Below, piece by piece: positions 34,769-46,700 of a stretch of DNA of 64,000 bases. Below the pieces are notes generated by a model that saw only the letters and a list, made by a program, of their open reading frames with translations, was not told the origin of the DNA and made no database searches. Numbering within the stretch: the stretch's first letter is position 1; each line of letters opens with the position of its first letter. A program made the position numbers and the translations under genes. The stretch comes from Vandiemenella viatica (taxonomy: Eukaryota; Arthropoda; Insecta; Orthoptera; Morabidae). The stretch covers positions 195,194,685-195,258,684 of the forward strand of contig CM061914.1 in the NCBI GenBank assembly GCA_031002005.1. Direction: 5' to 3'.

Positions 34769-37700
34769 GGACATCATTTGTGATTTAAATGATGTATAAT
34801 TTGCATTAATATGTGAAACTGTGTTGTTTTGCTTGTAAGAAAAGAAATATATAGGAAGATCTCCTGAAGTGACAAAAAATTTAGGATAAAAATGCTCATT
34901 ATTATTTTTTGATTCAAAACTAAAATGGGGCTTTTCTCTCAGATTTTGGGGACCTGTGAGGATAAAATATGAGCTGCAATCAGTCAAGAAAAAAAGTTAT
35001 GTGTGTGTGTGTGTGTTTTTTTTCTTCTCCCTATATTGCCTTCAGACTAGATGATAAATATGTGTATTTCATAGTGAAAAGATCAAAACCCTAATTTTGG
35101 TATTCAAAATGCAATAATTTTAAATTTTCCACACGTATTTCTTTTTTCCCTATTTATACATTTAAAAAAAATTATATACATGCTGTACATGTATTTGAGG
35201 AAGATTAATCTATACCAGAGATACTAAAACTTTTATGTAAAATTTTGACATTTGTTTGAACTGTGGAAAAATATCATCTGAGAAGAGTTAAAATACTTAT
35301 ACTTTCCTGTACATTCTGTGTTTGGCCAGTTGAGTTGTATATTATTTCCTCTTTAGCATGAGAATAAGGTAATTATTAATTTTTTATTGAAATAGTTTGT
35401 GTAAAATTTCTGTTTATTAAGATGATGGGAAAAATCTCATAAGTATATGATAATTTGTGATTAATAGTTGTATTTCCTTTCCAGTTTATGTTTTATAAAT
35501 ATTTTACATAAAAATAGAGGTGTAACAATTTCAAAAACAAATCTTTCGTATTTCAGAGAAGGTAAAGCTAAAAAGAGCATGCCATGGGTGCCATCCCTCC
35601 CAAACAGTTCCCACCTGGATGCGGTACCTCAGGCTACTCCGATTAACAGGAATCGTGTAAATAACAAGAAAGTTCGTACATTTCCTTTATGGTGAGTTAG
35701 TTTCTAAATGTACTAATTTTTAAAACTTATATAGTCAAGTCCTTACCATTTTTCCAAGGAACGTGTATTGCAGAGAAATAAAAATGTGACAGTGATGTGA
35801 AAATAGGTTTCTGTATCTAGAAGAACACAACTCAAATCTTCTACCTCCAAAACTTTGTAATTTACTGGATTCAAATGAATGCACCAGTGCCTATGCTTGG
35901 GCACATAAACAGACCTTTCACTGTCTGAACTTTTCACTTGAAGCATAGTAGGGAGTAGTTTACATCATCATACATGTCTTCACTAATATGGCACACATGT
36001 AACTACTGATACTAATTACTAATAATATCTAAATTCCTCCCACCTTATGCCATAATAAGAACATTCTAGTCCAGGTTGCACTTATATATGAACTAATATT
36101 GCCACTACAAAATTGAACTATGCAGACACACCTAAATAGGCAGTTCTATCATTACCGTGGCGCGACAATCTAATGATGAATTCTTGTAGAACTCGGCAAA
36201 ACAAATCGGAAGTAGAGAATAAATTTTATTGATATCTTGCTTGGTTTTTGAGATACAGCATGTTAAAAATCGGTTATGGGTATAGTTCCTTGTGCTTTTG
36301 GTGACTTTTCTTCTGGTCAAGGCTGTATTTCAACCTAACAACAACCACTAGGCAGAAAATAAAACACCAATAGTGCGTTTCCATCATGTAGATATAGTGG
36401 TTTTTGTTTTTTTTTTCATGGTTTTGGCCAGATCTCACCCTAACCTACTCACTTTTGAGATACAATATCTCTAGAACTAAATGAGATAAAAAAAAAAACT
36501 TTATTTTTGATTTGTCTCGTCAAGTTACATACAAATTCACCATCGGATTTGGCTATGGCGAAATTTTTCTTCTGGTCTAGGCCACATTTTAGCCTAAACA
36601 CATCAATTTTGAGATATAATATCTTTAGAACTAAGCGAGTTATCAGAAAATTTTATTATTTTCTTTCCATTTGACTCATCGAGTTACATAGGAAACCACC
36701 ATCAAACTGCGGCGTCACGGTTATTGTTAGAGTCCCCCCCCCCTAAATTCATCACAAATTACATTTCAGATAGTAACAACATTGTTACATCTGGAAACCT
36801 AGTTTTTAACATAAATTATCACAATTAATTTAACCATACTCCTTCAGTATGAACTGCAACTGGACTAACCCACAATATGATACATTCACTGTCTCACAAT
36901 GTAAACCTGACCAGAATAGTATGGGTAAAATTTGAGTTCACTAAACATCATAAAGTCAATCATCAGACAGAAGTTACAACAATAAGAAACACTGAGCAGT
37001 TAAGGAAGTTGAAATGTGGTATCAGACAACACTTTCAACACACACTGGAATTTTTCTTTCTCTACGAGATAGTTTTGAAAATACATGATTTGAATGAAAA
37101 CTATCCACCAGACTTGCTGAGGCGCTCCACACTGGATCTGGGAGGTACAATGGGGTCGAGCATGAGCCCAGGGCCCCACGTATCAACTGACCCGACTGCG
37201 GTTTTTAGACGGTTTTCCGCAGCCATCAACGTGAATGCTGGGATGGTCGCCAATATCTCCCTCATAAACTACATATTTAAAAAAAAAAAAAAAAATACAC
37301 TTATAACTCAGAGAACATAGTTAGGGATGTCCATTAATTATGTGACCACAAATGTGGAGGGGGGAGGGTGTCCGCAGAAAGCTCATGTCATCATATGAAT
37401 ATCCAAGAACAGTAAAGCTAAGGTCTATAGAATTGCGAGGCCGATCTCAAGGGAGGTGGGGAGGCCTGCCAGCATATATCTCACCAAGGGGAAAGATTAA
37501 AAATAGAAAACTGCTCACGTAGTTAATGTATGCCCCCATACATGTTTCACATATAGATGCCAACACTGCAGTTTCCCCATCGTACATAGTATGACCTGGA
37601 AGTAGATATAAAAAGCTTGGTATCGGCAAGGGCGTGGACTGTAAAACCGAAGCTCGAAAATGAACCATGCCAGCAATGAGTAACTCATCAAAGGCCACCG

Positions 37701-40700
37701 ACCCTAAAATCTGGAAAAAGGTGGCGAAGAAGATCATGTAAATGGAAAATGTAGGTGCAAAGACAAAAATATGATGTGTTGTCCAGAGATTTTCATGTAC
37801 TTTGTTCATCTGGTAATAACGATGCTTGGAATTCTTTGACACAATACTTAAAAAATAATAATAACCCGATATAAAACACTTTTAACAACATACACATATA
37901 ATGAGTTTACATTAATCAGAAACCAAATAGTGATTCGAATATCAATAAACACTTCCCATTGAAATAATAATAAAAACAAACATTAATTACTAACTCTTAA
38001 AAAACTAAGATGCTGTGTATTCTTACAGTTGACATCGAGGTCATTAGAGGCGGGAAAGTACTGGGTGCGCGGAACATGAAGGAATTTAGCCAATGCCTTG
38101 AAAAGGAACCATCTTGGTATTCACCTGGAGTTTGTAATTGCTTACGTGCTGCTGAGATAATAAAGTTGTCATTATGACACTCGGGAAATCAATGAAAATT
38201 AAATACTGAATTCTCTGTAACTCATTCTCTACTTGAAATGTCATTGATAATCCGGCTGCAAAAATTGTGATATACGTGAAACGACGTTTAAATTTGTGAA
38301 GTAATGACATTAGAAAAATGGTGCTTATGAAAACAATGTAAAATAAGTGTACCAAATTAAGTTTGCAATACATATTTCTCAATGATGAAATTTTATCGTT
38401 TGCAATAGCACATACTACATTGTTTTCTACACATTGCCCTTGATTTTGTAACATATTCTCAACATTGATTTAGAATTTGTCAAGGATTATGACATATTTC
38501 TTATTGTCCGTTACAGGTAGTGTTGTATCCTGTGAATGGGACATATGTTTCATATGTTTGGAAACTTCCAACTATGCAATAATTTGCCTAACTGTTCCAT
38601 GTGAGAGATCCAAGTCATGCATAAGTTCAGATATGGTGATTTTTTCTTTTCTCCAGAATTTCGTGCTATATACAGGTTTTGTTGTCTGCTTTGTCACCTG
38701 CCCCCTGCACTAATTCAGCTGTTTCCACTTGCATTGTTCGAAATTTCTTGCACCATTTTGTACATTGTGTCAATTCATCAGATTGTTTCAACACACATCT
38801 GCAACTACTGAATTATCTGTGCAGGTGATATATTCCTTGTATGTAGAAATGGAATAACAGCACTAGCTTCCTGCTTGGACCACTGCTCGAGTCGACCCTC
38901 CATTTTTTAACTAACAATTGATGTCAAAACTACTTCTAATTTCTACCAACTGCTAGAATGTCCAATAATCAGGTATATGAAACATTCTACTACAATTCCA
39001 AGTCGTGTAGCCTAAATAGCCATGATTTAAAATATATTTTAAACTTACCTTTGGTATATCCTTCATAATTTAAAAGTAAGTGGCAAAATCTTTGTACTTT
39101 ATGCCAGTTTTCATTCAGATCCAGGATGCATTAAAATTTAACCACAATTAATACTTGTTTAAAGCTGCTTGGCATTAAATTGTTATTATTATTATTATTT
39201 TTTATTGCACTTTTAATGCAGCAGAGGTATTGGTACTTGGTTTTAATGTCACAAAGGTTACGAACTGCGTCAACTGAATTGCCAAATGAAATTGGAAACC
39301 AATTCACACCACATCACTGCCAGTATAATCTCTTTGAACTCATATGGGGCCCAAGTTAAATGGAAAGTGACTAAGAATATCATCATCTCAAACTTGCTGA
39401 TTCACACGCAAAGCTTTAGACAGTGTTACTCAAGAGGAGTGAGCGAAGCTTGCAAGGTGCTCTGAAGACAGAGGAATGGATGGCGTTGTGATACATCTAT
39501 CTTTGTAAATTTCTTAATGACGTACCTTTTTCTAGTAATTGTATTAAAGATGGCAGTGTTTTTTTTCTTTTATATGTGTATTTTGTCATGTAATTCACTG
39601 TTATAATAGTAATTCTTACATGAACTGCAAATAGAGTATTTTGTGAAGGTAGAGGGAATAGTTGCTCAGTGTAAGAGAAGGAAGTTTTCAGCTGAGGCAT
39701 GAGCAGTGTGTACTAACATGTAAATGCAAACAAAAGACAAGAATTTCATCTTTAGTAAAGATGATGTGATTAACAATAGCAGTAAGGTTTTATTTTTCTG
39801 TCCCTTTGAAAAACTATCAAAAAATTGTTGAATGTTAGAAATAGATTTGTCTTTGAGTTAAAACTTAACACTTCAACAAACTATTATCAATAGATGATGA
39901 TATCCTTTGTGAATGTCACTTTGAGTAGTTGTTTACAGTGGAACTTATCATAGCAGTAGGCCTTGAATAATATTTAGTGTTGGCAAAAATTAAATAAATG
40001 TCAATAGAAATATACAGTTAAGAGGTACTGGGAAAATAGTTTATATGAGGTTGCGTGAGTGTACATTTTAGTTAAAAATATGCAAATATAGAAAAACAGT
40101 ATGGAAAACTAATACTGAGCATGGTGGGTGAGTGGATAACGTTCAGGCCTCGCATTCAGGACGACGCTGGTTTGAATCCCCATCCGGGCATGCAGATTTG
40201 GGTTTTACACGGTTTCCCGGCGGATGCCGGGATGCTTCTTTCAAAAGACCATGGCTGAATTCCTTCCCATTCCTTGTCCCAAGTCCCATCCCACCTCTAA
40301 TGACAAGGTGTAAAGCCATAAGTAAAAGAAAAAGAAAAAAAAGGAAAACTAATTTCTGGTTGCAGTTTTGTTACGATTAAAGATATTAAGAGTGTGTTTC
40401 ATATTTTCAGCTTTGACGACACAGATCCCACAACGATTATGGAGAACGCATCACAGGTGGAGCTGCTCGTCCCTATTCGGCTTGACATGGAAATTGAAGG
40501 GCAGAAACTGAGAGATACGTTTACGTGGAACAAGAACGGTTAACTACATTTTATTGTTAAATTTAGACCCAGTAGTATTATCTAACATTTGCTATGGCTT
40601 CTTTTATTAATACTTTTACTCAATAAACTTTTTTTGTTTTGGACAGTATTGCACATATTCTAAATTTATGCACATACTTAGATTGTTTCAGGATTAGCCT

Positions 40701-43700
40701 TTATTTTTGCTTTTGTTTTATGAAATCAGCACATTTAGAGGGCCTGTGAGGAATTGGCCATACAGCAATGATGAATTATGAGTTCAAAATCTGTTGTTAC
40801 AATTCTAAGCACTGAAAATAAGATAGGATACATAAAAATCAGCTGTCACTTACCACAGATAAACAAAGGAGAGCAGTAAACCCCTCAATATTTTGGTTTG
40901 CAGCCTTAATTATGTCATAGGTGAGGCATATGGCATTCCATACCATATGTCTTGCCTCTGGCGTAATTAAGGTTACAAACCAAAATATTGTTGAGGTTTT
41001 TTTTTTTTTTTTAGTTTGGCCATCCAGCCTTCATCTGTGGTGACAGTTCCTTTTCCCTATACTATTTGATTTTCACTTCTAAATACTGCAGGAGTTATGG
41101 CATTAGGTACGGATTCTCATGTATTAAATTATCATAATGGTATCACTGCCAGCCACATCTGCCATTCAGGGCACAGTGTTTTGTGTTGACTAGTGATCAA
41201 ATAAGTTGCACAGAATGTTTTCAGACTGCTACTTGTGCTCTTTTCACTGAAGCTTCTCGAACAGTACCACAACACACAAGAAGGAGTCGTGTTAATAACG
41301 TACAATTCCTTTCATACGTACAAACAGTATACGGTGGTGTCTCTGAGGGCATGAGAATGTGGTGTTAGTTTGCTAACACCCATAATTCCCAAACTTTTGT
41401 TTGGTCAGTTGGAACTATATTTTTTCTGCAGACATATCTTAAGCAGTAAAAGTTACTTCGCGAGTATGTGAAAATCTTCAACAATTAAAGCCATTATCAC
41501 CTCCTGATAAATGAGAAGTGTTAAAGGAAGTTTTTGTCTTAAACTTTATCTTGAGTGTGAGCATAGGAGAGAAGTCCAGAAGGGCGAACTGGACGTGGAA
41601 GAAGAAGCAAGGTGCTGGGCCAGGCTAGTATTCTAGGCAGGCCCACGCTGTGACTGGAAACTCTTAGGGACGTGAACAAAGATGTGCTCGTTTCAAAACA
41701 AAATGCAGTTAACATGTAGAGAAGAACTTTAAGCAGTATTTTGTTGGGCCCTTGAGCTATCATAGATTCATTGACGATTTTTGCTTTTTTTAAAATCTGC
41801 TATCTCTTCTTTTTAAGGGTTGTCATAAAAACTATTCTTATCTGTTATTAAAGCAATACAATGTATAATAGATGTGTACAAAATAGTAGTTTTCTACATC
41901 TTGTGCCATGTAATTTTGTTGGCCGTTAGTTGGATGGATGGCCATTTTCAGTGTATATCACAAGTAGAATTTATCCAATATACATCCAACAGTTTCAGTT
42001 TGCTGACCACTGGTTAAATAGTTTATAGTTCTGCATTACATAAAAGTTTTAAAATTACCTGAAATGTCCCTTTTTTTATTAAAATTTGATTTAATTTATT
42101 ACTGCGATATGCTGGGAGTGAAATTACAAATTCATTTATGTTCTTTGTATTGCAAACACAAGAGATTATTTTGTTTTGTCATGTTTCAGAGAGTCTGATT
42201 TCCCCTGAGCAGTTCGCCGAGGTGCTGTGTGATGACCTGGACCTGAACCCTCTCACTTTTATCCCGGCGATCGCGCAGGCCATCAGGCAGCAGATTGACG
42301 GCTTCCCCGCGGACACCATCATCGAGGAGAACTGTGACCAGAGAGTAATCATCAAAGTGCGTCATCACTCAGTGAAACCTTGATTTAAAAGATTCTCATT
42401 TAACACAATCTTGAATTCCATTATTAAATGTAATGGCACCTGCTTCACTGCCAATGTGTGATGTCTGTTCTAATTTAAGGGATGATTTTTCAACTTTCAG
42501 AGAATTTCATTCCTATACTGTTGTTGACAGATGGAAAATGGTTTCCCTGTCATATTGAAACACACATTGTTGGTATTCTGTTTGGAGATATTGAACATTG
42601 GAGACCTTGGCCTAATAGAAACCCCATTTTTGGGCAGGATAGTAGTGAAAGATACTGTTTAAATGCAAATGATGTCGAAATTATTCTACACATGCAATGC
42701 CCAAATTTTCTGTCCAGTTTAAGATAGATGAAAATTTCCAGGAATCATTGGTAGCCCTCTTTTTGCACAACTATCAGGAAACTTTATTAGATAGATGCTT
42801 CTTAAGATGAATTCATGTAGTGTACCAACTAACGGTGAAGATGGAGAATCCTGACGATTGAAACTACTGCTTTCATGAATGTGAATCCCGTCTGGTCCTC
42901 TTCTGATGCTTCTTTCCAAATCTTGACATTTTGAGCAGAAAGATTTCAGTTTTGAAATTATAAATGAGAGTAATATATTTTTTTTACTAAGTTTTTAACC
43001 GTTTTCCACAATGCATTACTTACCTGATGAATTGCTCAAAATTTATTGTATCTACAATAGCTACATATTAGATATGAGTTTACTTTTCATCATTGCATTG
43101 TTCTGAAACTGAGCTCTCAATATGCCTCTAACAACAATAATGATAATAACTGTCTATATATAGTTTAAAATGAGAATTAACTTCAATTATCTTTCAGTGA
43201 TTTTTTTGCCTTTATGCTTACTGTTAATACTTCTCTAAAGTTTTACATTTTTTATGCATTTGATTGTTTCTAGCTGAACATCCATGTCGGTAACACATCC
43301 CTCGTGGACCAGGTCGAGTGGGACATGAGCGAAAAAGACAACAACCCCGAGACCTTCGCGATGAAACTGTGTGCCGAGCTCGGTCTGGGCGGCGAATTCG
43401 TGACGGCGATAGCTTACAGTATCCGTGGCCAACTGAGCTGGCATCAGAGAACTTATGCCTTCAGGTACATTAATGTTTGTATCATTCTATTGTTAACTGT
43501 ATGAAAATAATAGACGAAAATAATAGACATATAAAATAGTAAGGTAATATGTAGTATAACTTTTTTAATTCATTATTTTTTTTTATTTTTTTTATTTTAG
43601 AAAAAAGGTATAAAAATAACTAAATCTTGTACATGGAAACACCAGATGCAGAATTTGGTTAGAAAAAGCAGCACTGTATAGATGAACTACTCATCATCTT

Positions 43701-46700
43701 TTTCTCCTCTTTGGTTGATATAAATTTCATAAGTTATTTTCAGTTTTTTGCTACATGAGTAAGTGTTGGGATCTTACAACTTCTAGCTAGAATTACAGAA
43801 ATTGAAGAGTGTACTACTAAATAAAACAGCACACAAAACTAAGTTAAATTTGGTAGCAACATAGTGGATGAAATGTAGTGAGGCAATATTTATGTGGAAA
43901 GAGAAGGTAAAATATTCCCGCCACTCACCAAAGTTGAAGGGGGGAGAGCAGCAATGACAAAAATACACTCCACAAACACAAAAAAACACTATTTCATGCT
44001 ATGCCCTTCTTCAAGAAAATATAAACATGTGACTGAACTGATGTGAGCACCTAGGGATCAACACAGCCCCACAGACGGCGGATTTTGCCATTAGAGTCGG
44101 ACTGAGGGTTGTGGGGGAGGGGCAGCATCAGTGTCAGTGGAGATTAATGAAGTAGATACTTGTAAAACAGACAAAAAATTGTTTAAAAAAGGTAAAAGAT
44201 AAATAATTAACATCTACGGAGTTCCTCCATTTTGTCAAATGCAGTAGATGCCTCCCAAGGGCGCCCCAATAGAAGACGCGATTTTATGCAAAAAACACTT
44301 TGTAACAAATGTCATGTTTTTGCTTGTATTAAATCTACAGTGAATCCAATGCGGTGTTTCTCAATATTTTTCAACCCGAGAACCGGTAAATTGTCAAAAA
44401 TAATGGTTTGGGTCACTAACTTATGTCTACCTAATTTTGTACTTATGTGTATATTATTAACAACTGGTAGCAATGGAAGGAAAGAACTGCGGTGAGACAA
44501 TATTCATATGGAGAGGACAGATAAAATACACCCAACAGTCAGCAAAGCTGAAGGGAGGAGAGCAGCAGCAACACAAAACAACACACAAAAACAGAAAAAC
44601 AGTTTCGGGTAAACACCCTTTTTCAAGTTAGAAGAAGTAAATGGCTGAGCTTGCGAAAGCCATGCATTCGACACGGCCACTCATAGAATGAAAATGCCTT
44701 CTTTTGTTGGTAAGGGTGTCAGAGTTTGGAACAAATTACCAAATGAGGTGGTGAAAACTTTAGTAAAACACTAAAATTTGTAAACTGGAAAATTAAATGG
44801 GGGAGGAATTTAACACTCCAATTATAAAAGAAAATTGAAAAAGTAATATGTGAAGGAATAATTTGATGACTAGGGGAATTGCCAGTGGACTGTGAGCTCC
44901 ATTGCAATTAAAATAAATCATAATAATAAATAGATGTTTGGCCATCGTACATAGATGTCTAGGTCCACAGCTCCTCATAAAGTTTTTCTGTACCAGTCAC
45001 ATTAAAGGGATTGGAACAAATTAACGAGTGAAATGATGAATAATTTACCCAACAAAATTAAGGAATTTAAAATTTGTAAATAGGAAAACTAAATCAGGCG
45101 GAACTTAACACTCAAATTATAAAATAAAATTTAAAAAATAAAATAAAAAGGTGTAATTAGATGACTAAGGGAATTATCACCGGAGCATTAACTCCATCAG
45201 AATTAAAATTGATAATAATTATAATAAAGCAAGCTCTCTGCTGATGTCAGTGTTTCTATTAAATTATTGTATGATATTTTAAATTAACATCAGTCCTACA
45301 CTACCATGGCATTCATCTGGAGTGATTATGGGAAACAATGGACAACTGTAGTCCAGATGGGTTGGACAGGGATTCGTACCTATGTCCTTCTGAGCGTGAG
45401 GCCACTCTCAGTGACTGCATTTAGTTTCTAGCAATGAGTGCAGATCTCTGCCTCATAGTTAAAAAACCAGCACAGTTATGCTTTGGTCTCCAGTCTTGTT
45501 TGACAAATGTTTGGCAGATCTGAGTAATGTTTATGTTGGCTGTCTGGCTTCTCTACACATAATATATAATATATTTTGTATTTTTGTCTTTTGAGTTGGC
45601 ACTTTTTGGAGAAATAAACTACTTCCCAACAGGTTGGCATCTTTACATGTAGTCAGGGATTTTCTAAGATTAGGATACTGCGATCTATTCACTTCAGTTT
45701 TATCATTTTTATGCCATGTTACCATTATTTTATTTAGTTTTGTATTAAGCCATTAATGAAAAATGGCAGATCCAGGAGGCTAGGGGGCTGAAGGCCCCCC
45801 CCCCAAAACCACCAAAGTCGCCCCCAATAACATGGAATTTTTGTGACTTTTTTTTGTTCTACTGTTTTTATAAGGGCGGCAGTCAAGGCCAGAGTCAAGC
45901 TACCCCCAAATGAAATCCTAGCCCCCCCCCCCCAAACCAAAATCCTGGATCCGCCACTGTTATTGACCGCAGCATCAACATGCTATAAAATCCCAGTAGT
46001 AACAAATGTGGGGGCAGAGTGGAACGACAGTGTGCTTGTGTATGGGCTTGGTCACTGATGTGACTTTATGAAGCTTATTGTGAAGAATGCTGGGATGATT
46101 CTTCTAGACTAGGTCATACTCAAATTACTCCCTTTTTCACACCTGTAGTTGGTGTGGCCTTGATGTTGATGTGCCAGTTGGTCCCACAAATGGTCTGAAG
46201 TGGAATGTTTGCTGTATCTGCTGAAGAAACCTAACAATATATGGAATCTGCAACTAGAGTGAAGAACCAGATAAGGTTGTCTATAAATTACACACTTGCC
46301 ATTAATAAATTTTGATTCTGCAGTGAAGCGCCTTTGCCGACCGTCGAGGTTCCGTTCCGACCGCCGTCAGAGGCTGACCAGTGGGCTCCCTTCCTGGAGA
46401 CTCTGACAGACGCAGAAATGGAAAAGAAGATCAGAGATCAAGACAGAAACACACGGTATGTACCATTTTTTTTCAGGACTGCTTGACTTGATCGGTTGTT
46501 CCTCTTTAGCATTTTAAAATATAGGTGAATTTCCTCAATACTTTTGACTCCTTTGCTGCCAAAAATTTTTTGCAGTCATCAAATTAAATGTGAACTCGAA
46601 GTAATTTTCAGTGTAGCTATTGGAGTCTGATAAATTAGCAAATTCAAAAATTTCTTTCAGTTTGTCATTTGTTATCTATTTGTTCTGGTTGTTTTTATTT

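Noticed and set aside
34703..34987. 94-codon frame ending in a poly-lysine run
   Set aside because: Created by the 50-base T run; no conserved content.
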